Numbered from the stretch's first letter, positions 11,598 to 21,163 are shown. The stretch is 64,000 nucleotides of DNA from Coriobacteriaceae bacterium (GCA_902364645.1 CABJEP010000001.1:116375-180374); one strand, 5' to 3'. Numbers and translations are program-made. The notes: generated by a model from the sequence alone, not told the origin.

Positions 11598-11630
11598 CGT
11601 CCCCGGGGCCTGAGAAGGGCCCCGGGGACG
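11598..11630. other. Perfect GC-rich hairpin in the rpmE / ACT-protein gap
   Basis: The arms CGTCCCCGGGGCC (11598-11610) and GGCCCCGGGGACG (11618-11630) are perfect complements round a 7-base loop. No T-tract follows on either strand, so a terminator role is doubtful. Apart from this and the rpmE leader, nothing was recognised in 11405-11873. Confidence 0.6.
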
Positions 11631-11873
11631 TTCGACTGACTGCGGGAACGGCCTTTCCGCTCAATGTGTTCGGCTGAGATCGGAAATCAACCCAACACGA
11701 GCCGGACACGCGCCAGACGGCTCTTCCCCGTACGGCCTTCCCCCTTACGCTCATGTTGCAGGCATGTAACGCCGCAGCGAGCGCGCCTTTTTTGCGCCAG
11801 ACAGGTACAATGATGAACACTGTACCGTAGCGGAGCGCCCCGCGCGCGCCGCAATCACGCGAAAGGGTTTCCC

Positions 11874-12161
11874 ATGGCCGAGATCTCGTCCTCCCGTATC
11901 GTCATCACCGTCCTTGGCAAGAACCGCCCCGGCATCGTCGCCGGCGTCACCCGTGTCCTAGGCGAGGCCAACGTCGACATCCGCGACATCACGCAGTCCA
12001 TTATCGAGGACATCTTCACCATGACCATGCTGGCCGATACCGCCGAGTCCAAGCTCGACTTCGCCGAGCTGCAGAAGGCGCTGGCCGAGGCCGGCGAGCT
12101 TTCGGGCGTCAACGTGTCCATCCAGCGCGAGGACGTCTTCAACTTTATGTACCGCCTGTAG
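11874..12161 (+). CDS. ACT-domain regulatory protein (UPF0237 type)
   Basis: A 95-aa protein made of a single ACT fold: VITVLGKNRPGIVAGVTRVL, NVDIRDITQSI, and the closing NVSIQREDVFNFMYRL. ACT domains bind amino acids or related small molecules and act as allosteric sensors; this stand-alone type resembles UPF0237. It starts after GAAAGGG at a 5-base distance and lies 77 bp before citrate synthase on the same strand, so the two are probably co-transcribed. UPF0237 genes elsewhere commonly accompany a UPF0210 (DUF711) gene, so the citrate synthase neighbour is notable. The ligand is unknown. Confidence 0.88.
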   Translation: MAEISSSRIVITVLGKNRPGIVAGVTRVLGEANVDIRDITQSIIEDIFTMTMLADTAESKLDFAELQKALAEAGELSGVNVSIQREDVFNFMYRL

Positions 12162-12238
12162 CGAGCAAGCCGCTGGGGATAGCCTGACGCGCGCATGCCC
12201 ATGCAAGTCACCCCGATGCGGCCCGGAGAGGAGCGCGC

Positions 12239-13657
12239 ATGGCCTACGACGCCAAGAAAATCTATTACCGCTTCGATGACCACTTGAGCCGCCTGGTTCT
12301 GGATTACGAAGCAAGCCGCCAGATTTCGCCTGAGAGCGAAAGCCTCTACCACGGCCTGCCGACCGACCCTTATGACGAGGGCCTGTTTGTTGAGCACAAT
12401 GTCAAGCGCGGCCTGCGCAATGCCGACGGCTCGGGCGTGGTCGCGGGCCTCACTCGCATCTCGGATGTGCACGGCTACAACAAGGTCGACGGAAAGGTCG
12501 TGCCCGATCAGGGCAAGCTCACGCTTCGCGGCTACAGCATCGAGGATCTGGTCAACAATGCCCAGGCCGAGAATCGCTATGGCTACGAAGAGGTCGCCTA
12601 CCTGCTCATCACGGGCTCGCTGCCCAACAAGGAAGAGCTCGACGGCTTTTGCGAGCGCCTGGGCGCCTTTAGACATCTGAGCGACGAGTACGTCAAAGAG
12701 TTCCCTATGACCACGGTGTCGTCGAGCATCATGAATGTGCTTCAGCGCGCCGTGTTGTTGCTCTACGCCTTCGACGCCGAACCCGACGCCATTACGCCCG
12801 AGCACGAAATCGACGTCGCCATTTCCATGCTCTCCCGTCTCCCCCGCATCGCCGCCTTCGCGCATATGGCCTCGGTCGCCAAGCGCCGCGGCTCCGAGGT
12901 TCATGTGCCGCACCCCACGCCCGGCCTTTCCACCGCCGAGACCATCCTGCAGGTGTTGCGCGGCGGCATGGCATTCAACCGTGACGAAGCCATGCTGCTC
13001 GACGTGATGCTCATGCTGCATGCCGAGCACGGCGGCGGCAACAACTCCACGTTTGCCTGCCGTGTGCTGTCCTCCTCGGCCACCGACCCGTATTCCGCCT
13101 ACGCCGCGGCCATCGGCTCGCTCAAGGGCCCGCGCCACGGCGGCGCCAACGCCAAGGTCGTGTCCATGCACGAGGACATCCGTGCGCATGTCTCCAATTG
13201 GGAGGACGAGGACGAGGTCGCAGCCTACCTGGGCAAGATCCTCGACAAGCAGGCCTTCGACGGCACGGGTCTCATCTACGGTATGGGCCACGCCGTCTAC
13301 ACGCTGAGCGACCCGCGTGCCGAGGTGTGCCGCCGTTACGCACGCACGCTTGCCGCCAAGAAGGACCTGGGCGATGAGTTCGCGCTCATCGAGCGCATCG
13401 AGCGCCTGGCACCGCAGGTGATGCGCGAGCACGGCATGACCAAGCCCATCTGCGCCAACATCGACCTGTACACGGGCTTTATCTACAAGATGCTCGGCGT
13501 GCCCGAGACGCTCTTTACACCGCTGTTCGCCGTCGCCCGCATGGCCGGCTGGTCGGCGCACCGCATGGAAGAGCTCTTCTGCGCGCACCGCATCATCCGC
13601 CCGGCATACCGTCCGGTGATCGAGCCGCTGGAGTACAAGCCGCTCGCCGACCGCTAG
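12239..13657 (+). CDS. gltA: Citrate/2-methylcitrate synthase
   Basis: A 472-aa enzyme of the citrate synthase fold, condensing acetyl-CoA with oxaloacetate (or propionyl-CoA, for methylcitrate synthases). Family motifs are visible: LRGYSIEDLV near the N-terminus, the active-site His region LHAEHGGGNNSTF, GSLKGPRHGGAN, and GMGHAVYTLSDPRA. The protein is longer than the usual ~430 aa through an N-terminal extension. GGAGAGGAG precedes the ATG. In an anaerobe it probably feeds glutamate synthesis through a partial Krebs cycle. Citrate and methylcitrate activity cannot be told apart from sequence alone. Confidence 0.9.
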   Translation: MAYDAKKIYYRFDDHLSRLVLDYEASRQISPESESLYHGLPTDPYDEGLFVEHNVKRGLRNADGSGVVAGLTRISDVHGYNKVDGKVVPDQGKLTLRGYSIEDLVNNAQAENRYGYEEVAYLLITGSLPNKEELDGFCERLGAFRHLSDEYVKEFPMTTVSSSIMNVLQRAVLLLYAFDAEPDAITPEHEIDVAISMLSRLPRIAAFAHMASVAKRRGSEVHVPHPTPGLSTAETILQVLRGGMAFNRDEAMLLDVMLMLHAEHGGGNNSTFACRVLSSSATDPYSAYAAAIGSLKGPRHGGANAKVVSMHEDIRAHVSNWEDEDEVAAYLGKILDKQAFDGTGLIYGMGHAVYTLSDPRAEVCRRYARTLAAKKDLGDEFALIERIERLAPQVMREHGMTKPICANIDLYTGFIYKMLGVPETLFTPLFAVARMAGWSAHRMEELFCAHRIIRPAYRPVIEPLEYKPLADR

Positions 13658-13680
13658 GACGCGGACCGTTATAGAACCCG

Positions 13681-13719
13681 AGCGTGGCCAGGGCATCACC
13701 GCCCTCGGCCACGCTTTTT
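13681..13719 (+). terminator. Terminator after citrate synthase
   Basis: AGCGTGGCC pairs with GGCCACGCT (inner GGGC/GCCC can extend it), followed by TTTTTA. It lies 24 bp after the stop. Confidence 0.88.
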
Positions 13720-13744
13720 ATGCCAGTAGAAAGGGCTGCATCGA

Positions 13745-14587
13745 ATGATTGTGTTTTCCGATATGGATGGAACGCTGCTGACGAGCGATAAGCAGATGAG
13801 CGACGCCACCTGGACGATGCTCGACGAGCTTGCGCGCCGCGGTGTTGAGTTTGTGCCCTGCACGGGGCGCCCGCTGTCGGGCATCTTTGAGCCCATCCTC
13901 GCCCACCCCGCCGTACACTACGCGGTCTGCGCCAACGGTGCCAGCGTCTGGCAGCTCGACGACGGTACGCCCACCGATGCCTCACGTGCTACGCGCATTT
14001 TGAGCCGACCGCTCGACCGCGCCATCGCCCACCGCGTCCATAGCATTGCCGCCGGCCACGATGTGACCTTCGATATCTTCGCGGACGGGCAGTGCTTCCT
14101 CCCCCGCTCGCTCTACGAGCGCCTGGACGAATTCTGCGGCGGCGACCCCCACATCGCAGCTTCGCTCAAGCGCACGCGAACGCCGATCGACATGGATATC
14201 GACAGCAAGATCGACGGAGTCGAGACACTCGAACGCATCGCCATGTACTGGCACGACCCAGCCGATCGCGACGCCATCGCGGCAGCGCTCGACACGCTCG
14301 AAGGCATCGAGGTCACGCGTTCGTACGCCATGAATATCGAGGTCATGGGCGAGGGAGCCACCAAGGGAACGGCCCTCACGTGGCTATGTGAGCACCTGGG
14401 CGAGCGTCTCGCCGACGCCTGGTCGTTCGGCGACAACATCAACGACATCCCCATGCTGCAGGCAGCGGGCCACGGCATGGCCATGATCAACGCCGAGCCC
14501 GAGGACCGCGAGGCCGCCGACGCCATCACCGAATACGACAACGACCACGACGGCGTCGCCCGCACCATCATGGCCGCCCTCGCCTAG
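13745..14587 (+). CDS. HAD superfamily phosphatase, Cof type (1)
   Basis: A 280-aa protein of the Cof/IIB HAD hydrolase family, which removes phosphate from sugar phosphates, FMN or similar small molecules. Motif I is FSDMDGTLLT near the N-terminus with the nucleophile Asp; motif IV appears as FGDNINDIPML late in the chain, preceded by the EVMGEGATKGTAL lysine motif. The substrate cannot be predicted. It converges with a second HAD gene of the same family 42 bp away, suggesting an old duplication in opposite orientation. Confidence 0.88.
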   Translation: MIVFSDMDGTLLTSDKQMSDATWTMLDELARRGVEFVPCTGRPLSGIFEPILAHPAVHYAVCANGASVWQLDDGTPTDASRATRILSRPLDRAIAHRVHSIAAGHDVTFDIFADGQCFLPRSLYERLDEFCGGDPHIAASLKRTRTPIDMDIDSKIDGVETLERIAMYWHDPADRDAIAAALDTLEGIEVTRSYAMNIEVMGEGATKGTALTWLCEHLGERLADAWSFGDNINDIPMLQAAGHGMAMINAEPEDREAADAITEYDNDHDGVARTIMAALA

Positions 14588-14629
14588 CAGCAGCAACCCG
14601 GCAGAAAAGGAACGTCCCCAGCTGTCGGA

Positions 14630-15424
14630 TTAAGCGAGGCCCTCTAGCACGTGACGAAGCTCCTGTTGAACAGCGTGGTCGCGGTTGCAGCCTACGACGC
14701 GATCGGCAACCGCTTTGAGCGCGGGGCGCGCGTTTTCCATCGCGCAGCCCGTGCCGACAAAGCGAATAATCTCGTAGTCGTTCATCGAGTCGCCAAACGC
14801 CATGATCTCGTCGCGTCCAATGCCGTAATGCTCCGCAAGCTGTGCGATGCCCGAGGCCTTCGACACACCGGGCTGCATGGCATCGATCCACGCGTTGCCC
14901 GAAGGCGCGAAAGAGAACAGGTCGCCCAGCTCGCGCTGCAACACGTAGGCGTTGTCCATCACGTTGCCGTCATCGCAGATAATCGATGCCTTGATGATAT
15001 TCACATGCGGATCGGGCAGTCCCCAAATGCGTTCGGCGTTGGGCAGATCTTTGTCGATCTCGCGGACAAATTTGTCCTCGTCGTCGAGCAAAAAGGACTT
15101 GGTGCGATCAAAGAGCGCCAGATGCATGTTAGGAAACATCTTGACCGTGCGCGCGAGCTTGCGGACGGCGAGATGAGAATATACCTCGCGATCGACCTCA
15201 ACCCCTTCTGCATAGACCTGCGCACCATTCGCCGCGACAAAGTCCATCTTGTCGCGAACGGGCGCAAAGAACTCGCATAGGCGGTCGTAACGGCGGCCCG
15301 AGGACGCAGCAAAGTGCACGCCATGCTCGCGCAGGGCCTCAATCAGCTCATATGTCTCGGGCGGTACCTGGCTATTCTCATCAAGCAACGTGCCGTCCAT
15401 ATCGGATGCAATCAGTTTAAACAT
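14630..15424 (-). CDS. HAD superfamily phosphatase, Cof type (2)
   Basis: A 264-aa Cof-type HAD hydrolase. Motif I is IASDMDGTLLDENSQ; motif II contributes AASSGRRYD; motifs III/IV are GVSKASGIAQL and FGDSMNDYEII. It is convergent with the related phosphatase at 13745. Its stop lies in a short gap containing AAAAGGAACGTCCCC, a string that recurs in other intergenic gaps of this window. The substrate is unknown. The ATG at 15424 has GGGAGC upstream. Confidence 0.88.
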   Translation of the reverse strand: MFKLIASDMDGTLLDENSQVPPETYELIEALREHGVHFAASSGRRYDRLCEFFAPVRDKMDFVAANGAQVYAEGVEVDREVYSHLAVRKLARTVKMFPNMHLALFDRTKSFLLDDEDKFVREIDKDLPNAERIWGLPDPHVNIIKASIICDDGNVMDNAYVLQRELGDLFSFAPSGNAWIDAMQPGVSKASGIAQLAEHYGIGRDEIMAFGDSMNDYEIIRFVGTGCAMENARPALKAVADRVVGCNRDHAVQQELRHVLEGLA

Positions 15425-15622
15425 AGAAAAGCTCCCTTCGGGCTTGATGGAATCGGACGTATATCCAAAATCACCGTACCCAAAAGGAGCTCAGATAAGA
15501 CTCTGCGGGCGTAAACGTTACAAGGACCTAGCAAATAGCTCACGCGCGCCGGATGTCCCACGGCCGCAGCGTCAGGCGACACGCCACCCCGACGGCTAGT
15601 CGTTTAAGAACGTCCCCGATGA

Positions 15623-17443
15623 CTAGTCGGCGTAGGTGAAGGTCGTGACGTCGAACATGCCCTCGGGACGGATGCGAAGCGTCGGGATGACCGGCAGGGG
15701 CAGGAAGATGATGCCCATGATGGGGTCGAGCGGCGGCTCAATACCCATGGCGCGCGCCTTGACCATAAAGTCGTCGTGCTGCGCCGCCACGTCCTCGGCC
15801 GCGCCCTCGCTCATCAGGCCACCGAGCGCCAGCGGGATGCGCGCTACGACCTCGCCATCGCGTACCAGCACGTGACCGCCCTGGCCAACAGCCTCGACGG
15901 CAGCCATCATATCGGCCGCGTTGTCGCCCACCACGCACACGTTGTGCGAATCGTGGCCGATCGTCGAGGCGATGGCACCGCCCGTGATGGTAAAGCCGCG
16001 CACCCAGCCGCGACCGATGTGCTTGCCAACAAGACCCAGGCCCGCAGGGCCATCACCGTCGGCACCCTCGGCCTGCAGTGACACGCCGCGGCCGTGGCGC
16101 TCGATCAGCATAATGCGGCGCAGGCCCTCGACACTCTCGGGGCGAGCCATACCCGTGATGGCCTTACCCGGCACCACGTCAATCACGGCCTCGCCCGGCT
16201 TAAAGGCGTAGTCGAATACATCGAGCGAAAGCTTCGGCAGCTTAACAGAGGCGCGCAGCTCATCGGCAAGGGCCGCAACCTCGGCCATCTCGGGTGCGAT
16301 CTCGCCCACAAAGGTGCCGTCCTGCGCCACCAGAGCACCGGCGGCATATACGCGATGCGGAGCCGTGGCAAACGTCAGGTCATCGAGCACCAGCAGGTCG
16401 GCACGCTTGCCCGGGGCGATCGCACCGCGAAGCTCGTGTGGGTCGCGGCAACCGTGGTCCAGGCCAAACGCCTCGGCCGTGGAAAGGGATGCCATAGAGA
16501 TGGCGACCACCGGGTCAATACCGGCCTCGATAGCCACGCGACAGGCGTTGTCGATCATACCGGTCGAAAGCGCGTCGGAGGGAGCACGGTCGTCGGTCGC
16601 AAAGCAGCAACGGCGGGCGCGCGCAGGATTCTCCAGCAGCATCGGCGACAGGTTGGCCAGGTCATGGCTGCACGTACCCTCGCGCAGCATCACATACATG
16701 CCGCGGGATAGCTTGTCGAGCGCCTCCTCGGGAATCGTCGACTCATGGTCAGCGACAATGCCCGCTGCGGCATAGGCGTTGAGATCCTTGCCGGCAACGA
16801 GCGGGGCGTGACCGTCGACCTGCTTGGACGGCGTCTGGTTGGCAGCGTCGATACGAGCACAGGTCTCGGGATCGGCCATAAAGACGCCCGGCAGGTTCAT
16901 CATCTCGCCCAGGCCAAAGACATCGCCCGGATGTTCGGCAAAAAACGCCTGCATATCGGCGGCGGTGATGACGGCGCCGGCCTGCTCGTCGGGCAGCGCG
17001 GGCACGCACGAGGGCATCATGTACTTGATGGAAATGGGCGCGCGGCGACCGTCCTCGATCATAAAGCGCAGGCCGTCGAGCCCCGCTACGTTGGCGATCT
17101 CGTGGCTGTCGGCAATGGCGGTGGTGGTACCGCGCGTCGCCGCCATGCGCGCATACTCGGCAGGGCGGATGTTCGAGGACTCAATGTGCAGATGTCCGTC
17201 GATAAAACCGGGGGCGAGATAGCGACCCTGGCAGTCGATAACCTCGGCAGCCTCATAGGTACCGGCGGCATCGTCGCGACCGTTGTAGAGCACGCCGACG
17301 ATTACGCCGTCCTTGACGGCAACGCTGCCACGCGCCACGCGCTGACCGTACACGTCGACAATCTGCGCATTGGTAAACAGCGTGTCGACGGGTACGCGAC
17401 CCTCGGCGGCCTCGATCACAGACCTCATGACCTCAACGGACAT
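15623..17443 (-). CDS. ade: Adenine deaminase
   Basis: Predicted 606 aa metal-dependent amidohydrolase converting adenine to hypoxanthine and ammonia. Visible are the first metal motif GFIDGHLHIESS, the ATRGTTTAIADSHEIANV segment, a central DGHAPLVAGKDLNAYAAAG stretch, and the C-terminal FLPLPVIPTLRI typical of Ade. Hypoxanthine made here can enter the purine oxidation route encoded at 36-47 and 61-64 kb. The ATG at 17443 follows AAAGGAG at a 6-base distance; the longer open frame upstream has no support. Confidence 0.94.
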   Translation of the reverse strand: MSVEVMRSVIEAAEGRVPVDTLFTNAQIVDVYGQRVARGSVAVKDGVIVGVLYNGRDDAAGTYEAAEVIDCQGRYLAPGFIDGHLHIESSNIRPAEYARMAATRGTTTAIADSHEIANVAGLDGLRFMIEDGRRAPISIKYMMPSCVPALPDEQAGAVITAADMQAFFAEHPGDVFGLGEMMNLPGVFMADPETCARIDAANQTPSKQVDGHAPLVAGKDLNAYAAAGIVADHESTIPEEALDKLSRGMYVMLREGTCSHDLANLSPMLLENPARARRCCFATDDRAPSDALSTGMIDNACRVAIEAGIDPVVAISMASLSTAEAFGLDHGCRDPHELRGAIAPGKRADLLVLDDLTFATAPHRVYAAGALVAQDGTFVGEIAPEMAEVAALADELRASVKLPKLSLDVFDYAFKPGEAVIDVVPGKAITGMARPESVEGLRRIMLIERHGRGVSLQAEGADGDGPAGLGLVGKHIGRGWVRGFTITGGAIASTIGHDSHNVCVVGDNAADMMAAVEAVGQGGHVLVRDGEVVARIPLALGGLMSEGAAEDVAAQHDDFMVKARAMGIEPPLDPIMGIIFLPLPVIPTLRIRPEGMFDVTTFTYAD

Positions 17444-17469
17444 ACATACTCCTTTAACCGTAGAAAACA

Positions 17470-17499
17470 GCTGCGGAGCGGACGAGCCTTCACCGCAGC
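17470..17499 (-). promoter_or_regulatory. Leader hairpin upstream of adenine deaminase
   Basis: On the minus strand GCTGCGG and CCGCAGC form a stem 26 bases before the ade start, followed by TGTTTTCT. It could be a weak attenuator. It does not match the purine riboswitch core as I know it. Confidence 0.35.
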
Positions 17500-17578
17500 A
17501 AGCCAATAGCCATTGTATGCCCAAACGATGGGCCAACAATACGCCCCTCCGCTTAACGGCACACGCCGCTTGGCGCGA

Positions 17579-17603
17579 TGGGGACAGGTTGCTTTGCACC
17601 AAT
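17579..17603. repeat. Single diverged arm of the 10.8 kb palindrome
   Basis: This stretch matches one arm of the 10836-10900 palindrome (GGGGACAGGTTG.TTTGCACC) with one substitution and no partner arm. A further intergenic string AAAAGGAACGTCCCC follows at 17632. It is intergenic repeat debris upstream of ade. Confidence 0.55.
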
Positions 17604-17656
17604 GACAAGGAGTGTCCCAAAGTGCCGGCACAAAAGGAACGTCCCCAAGTGCCAAA

Positions 17657-17691
17657 AAGGCCGCAGTCGGAATCGTTCCGGCTGCGGCCTT
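17657..17691 (-). terminator. tyrS terminator
   Basis: On the minus strand AAGGCCGCAG pairs with CTGCGGCCTT, followed by TTTGGC. It lies 28 bp after the tyrS stop. Confidence 0.82.
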
Positions 17692-17718
17692 GTTGCACTT
17701 GTGAGGTCAACTTGCTCG

Positions 17719-18930
17719 TTAGACCAACTTGAAGCCCTTGCGCTTGCCTACGGAGAGGGTGTCGCCCAGCTTGAGGGCGCTCGGGTCGATGTTGTAGCTC
17801 TTGGGAGCCACGGCCTCGCCGTTGATCTTGACGCCGCCGCCGTCAATGTCGCGACGGGCCTGGCCGGCGCTCGCCGAAAGGCCCAGGTCCTTAAGCAGGC
17901 CTGCGAGGTAGATCTGGCCCTCGTCGTTGACGGTCAGCTCGACATGCTTCTCGGGGAAGTCGGCAAGCTGGCCCTCCTTGAACACGCGGTCGAACTCGGC
18001 CTGGGCCTCGTCGCCGGCACCGGCTCCGTGATAGGTGTCGCACAGGTCGCGGCCCAGCGCGCGCTTGAGCTCATAGGGATCGGCGGAACCGTCGGCCAGG
18101 GCAGCGTCAATCTTGTCGACCTCGGCCGGGGTGAGCGAGCTGGCCAGACGATAGTACTTGCCGATCATCTCGTCCGGGATGGACATGGTCTTGCCGAACA
18201 TGTCCTTGGGAGCATCGGTCAGGCCGATGTAGTTGCCGTAGGACTTGGACATCTTGCGCACGCCATCGGTGCCCTCGAGCAGCGGCATGGTAAGCGCGAT
18301 CTGCGGCTCCATGCCCATCTTCTCCATAAGCTCGCGGCCGGCGAGCAGGTTGAAGAGCTGGTCGGTGCCGCCCATTTCCACGTCAGCCTTGATCTGAACG
18401 GAGTCGAAGGCCTGCATCACGGGGTACAGGAACTCGTGCAGGGCGATCGGCGTCTGGGACTGGTAGCGCTTGGTAAAGTCATCGCGCTCGAGGATGCGGG
18501 CGACGGTGAACTTGGAGCACACCTGCAGCAGGCCGGCCAGATCCATCGACAGGATCCAGTCGCCGTTGTGCACGATGGTGGTCTTCTCGGGATCAAGGAT
18601 CTTCATGGCCTGGCTCACGTAGGTCTCGGCGTTGGCCTCGATCTGCTCCTGCGAAAGCTGCGGGCGGGTGGAGTTCTTGCCCGAAGGATCGCCGATCAAT
18701 GCGGTGCCGTTACCGATGATGAGGGTGACCTTGTGGCCCAGGTCCTGGAACTGACGCATCTTGCGCAGGGGCACGGCATGGCCCAGGTGCAGGTCGGGGC
18801 TGGTGGGATCGACGCCGAGCTTGATGTTGAGGGGCTCGCCCTTCTCAAGCTTCTTGCGAAGGTCGGCCTCGGGGACAATCTGCGCTGCGCCCGAGGTGAT
18901 GATACGCATTTGCTCGTCGACAGACAGCAT
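17719..18930 (-). CDS. tyrS: Tyrosyl-tRNA synthetase
   Basis: A 403-aa class I synthetase charging tRNA-Tyr. The HIGH motif appears as HLGH (48-51) within GVDPTSPDLHLGH, KMSKS is present in VRKMSKSYGN, and an S4 RNA-binding domain closes the protein (LLKDLGLSASAGQARRDI...GVKINGEAV). The absence of a long insert and the HLGH form resemble the TyrZ-like branch. The leader is under 100 bp, too short for a T-box, although GAGGGTGCTATAGC superficially recalls one. Confidence 0.96.
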   Translation of the reverse strand: MLSVDEQMRIITSGAAQIVPEADLRKKLEKGEPLNIKLGVDPTSPDLHLGHAVPLRKMRQFQDLGHKVTLIIGNGTALIGDPSGKNSTRPQLSQEQIEANAETYVSQAMKILDPEKTTIVHNGDWILSMDLAGLLQVCSKFTVARILERDDFTKRYQSQTPIALHEFLYPVMQAFDSVQIKADVEMGGTDQLFNLLAGRELMEKMGMEPQIALTMPLLEGTDGVRKMSKSYGNYIGLTDAPKDMFGKTMSIPDEMIGKYYRLASSLTPAEVDKIDAALADGSADPYELKRALGRDLCDTYHGAGAGDEAQAEFDRVFKEGQLADFPEKHVELTVNDEGQIYLAGLLKDLGLSASAGQARRDIDGGGVKINGEAVAPKSYNIDPSALKLGDTLSVGKRKGFKLV

Positions 18931-19027
18931 TGGGTATCCTCCTTTTGCTATAGCACCCTCACCGGATACGGCGGTGCTCGAAGTTCATAAACCCACTAAT
19001 AATAACCAAAACGGCGCGGCCGAACAC

Positions 19028-20998
19028 CTACGACAGGAAAATCCTCGTCCTGCCGCACGCGTCGATAACGACCGGCAAACGCGTGCCGTCACGTTCGACC
19101 AAAAAGCGCGCCTGCTGACGGCGCGAGCAGTCACGGCAACGGACCTGCCCCGTCGCATCCGTGGCGCAGGCGCCCTCGGCAGTCAGCAAGCAGTGCTCGC
19201 ACACCATGAGCTCGGGACGATCGGCGTCGACAGGCCCCAAGACACCGGGGCAAGCGGCAAGCTCGGCAACACGCTCCGCGTCATCGGCGACAAGCTCGGC
19301 AGGCAAATACACATGGCCCGCGCCGAGCCCGCGTAGCCAGGCAAGCGTAACCCGGTTCGCGCAAAACACCGGTGCTGCAACGTCAAACGCCACACCCAGC
19401 TCACGCGCCATCGCCACCTGTCCCAGATTACGGCAGACGACGCGCCCGGCACGCCGCATAAGCGAGCGGGTACGCGAGGCATCGGCTGCGCGACAGGCCT
19501 CGTCGAGCACCACGATCGCATCGGACAGATCGCGCTCGCCACACGGGTCGGCATCCATCAGCTGCCAGGCAAAGACCATGCGAGCGGAAGCCCCCTTTTC
19601 CGTCGGCTCCGCCAACACCGCCTCGGGCACGTCGCCAACAGCCACGGCGCCCTCAAAGGGCAGTATCTCAACGGCTCGTGCAACGGGTACGACCGCGTCC
19701 GCCTCGACCCGCATGTGCTCCAGCGCCGTCGCCGTCTGCTCCAACACGCCGGCGCTGCGAATCAGGTACACCTCGCAGCCCGCATCGACCTTGCGCTTGC
19801 AGTGCACGACAACGCGCTCCCCCGCTGCGGCATCCACCGGGCAGGGCACCTGGGGCCAGCGCTTGGGCACATCGGGGCGTGCATCGGCACCCGGATAGAA
19901 CCGGATCTCGAGTGTGTCACCCGCGGCCACGGCGGCATCGAGCTCGACGGTCACCTCTTCGTGACCCACCGTCACCAAGTGGCCCACGCGTACGCCCTGG
20001 TTAATCGCACGCTCAAAGCTCATGAGCTCAGCACCCGATCGCCCCCGCAGATACGCATCGGTAAACCCGCGGTTGAACGACCTGCCCAGCTCGCGCTCGA
20101 GCGCCGACACGGCAGCGGCATCCCACGCGCCATCGCGCAGCATATCGAGTGCACGACGCCACACCCGCACCACGTTGAACACGTAGTCGGGATTTTTCAT
20201 GCGTCCCTCGATCTTGAGCGACGCCACCCCGGCCCCAACAAGCTCAGGCAGGTGCGCAATGCCCAGATAGTCGCGCGGGCACAGCAGACGATCGCCCTCC
20301 ACGGAAACGACGCTCTCTCCCGCCTCGTCCACCAGGTCGTACGCCAAGCGACACGGCTGCGTACAGTCGCCGCGCATCGCCGATCGTCCACGCCGCAGGG
20401 CCGAAAACTCGCAGGCACCCGAATATCCAATGCAAATCGCGCCGTGGCAGAATACCTCGATAGGCACGCCGGTAGCACACAGGGCGGCGATCTCGTCGAC
20501 CGCCAGCTCGCGCGCGGTCGTCACACGCTCGACGCCCAGCTCGTCGGCAGCCAGGCGCACGGCGCCTTCGCTATGGACGCCCGCCTGCGTGGACAGGTGA
20601 ATCTCGACCGCGGGAATCGCCGCGCGCAACGCGCAGGCCAGACCGGCATCCGCCACGATCAAGGCATCGGCACCCAACTCATGCGCGTGCGCCCCCAGCG
20701 CCACCGCGTCGGCCAACTCGTCATCGAACACAAACACGTTGAGCGTCACGTATACACGCACGCCGTGCGCATGCGCCACGACGCAGCCGCGCAAAAACTC
20801 GTCGTCGGTAAAGCCGTGTGCGCTCACGCGGGCGTTAAACCCGCCCAGGCCCGCATAGACGGCATCGGCGCCCGCCGCGATGGCAGCGAGCATCTGATCG
20901 AGCCCGCCCGCAGGCGCCAACAGCTCGGGCAGCGCCATCCCAGCAGCCCCCGGCTTCCTCCCATATTGTCCACTCGACCCCATCGCCCGAATCGCCAT
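19028..20998 (-). CDS. U32 family peptidase / tRNA- or rRNA-modifying protein
   Basis: Predicted 656 aa U32 protein. The N-terminal barrel begins ELLAPAGGLDQMLAAIAAGADAVYAG, and the family signature reads EVFCHGAICIGYSGACEFS, followed by the cysteine cluster RGDCTQPCRL. Members of this group are annotated as collagenase-like peptidases, but several act in prephenate-dependent hydroxylation of RNA. A second half (from about 400) with a C-terminal Cys motif (CEHCLL...CRDCSRRQ) matches the long, two-domain type. The ATG at 20998 is selected because AAGGAG precedes it by 7 bases. Confidence 0.88.
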   Translation of the reverse strand: MAIRAMGSSGQYGRKPGAAGMALPELLAPAGGLDQMLAAIAAGADAVYAGLGGFNARVSAHGFTDDEFLRGCVVAHAHGVRVYVTLNVFVFDDELADAVALGAHAHELGADALIVADAGLACALRAAIPAVEIHLSTQAGVHSEGAVRLAADELGVERVTTARELAVDEIAALCATGVPIEVFCHGAICIGYSGACEFSALRRGRSAMRGDCTQPCRLAYDLVDEAGESVVSVEGDRLLCPRDYLGIAHLPELVGAGVASLKIEGRMKNPDYVFNVVRVWRRALDMLRDGAWDAAAVSALERELGRSFNRGFTDAYLRGRSGAELMSFERAINQGVRVGHLVTVGHEEVTVELDAAVAAGDTLEIRFYPGADARPDVPKRWPQVPCPVDAAAGERVVVHCKRKVDAGCEVYLIRSAGVLEQTATALEHMRVEADAVVPVARAVEILPFEGAVAVGDVPEAVLAEPTEKGASARMVFAWQLMDADPCGERDLSDAIVVLDEACRAADASRTRSLMRRAGRVVCRNLGQVAMARELGVAFDVAAPVFCANRVTLAWLRGLGAGHVYLPAELVADDAERVAELAACPGVLGPVDADRPELMVCEHCLLTAEGACATDATGQVRCRDCSRRQQARFLVERDGTRLPVVIDACGRTRIFLS

Positions 20999-21163
20999 CG
21001 GCAAACTCCTTACCAACAAGGTATGCATTCACTCTGAAAAATGCCGTCATCCAGCATACACGAGGCCTCGTGCGCCTCGTTTGGTTTATCGTGTAATAAC
21101 TTATGTCCATCCTGCCCCAGCGGCGCACCCGCCGCCCGGCACGACATACCTGGAGGTCAATAT

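Noticed and set aside
11434..11820. 128-codon minus-strand frame in the rpmE / ACT gap
   Set aside because: It crosses a GC-rich hairpin and the rpmE leader, with no binding site or recognisable motif.
17444..17718. Purine riboswitch before adenine deaminase
   Set aside because: Only a short GCTGCGG/CCGCAGC hairpin is present; the conserved purine-aptamer loops were not found.
18931..19027. T-box leader upstream of tyrS
   Set aside because: GAGGGTGCTATAGC recalls the T-box core, but the space is under 100 bp and no terminator or specifier stem is present.
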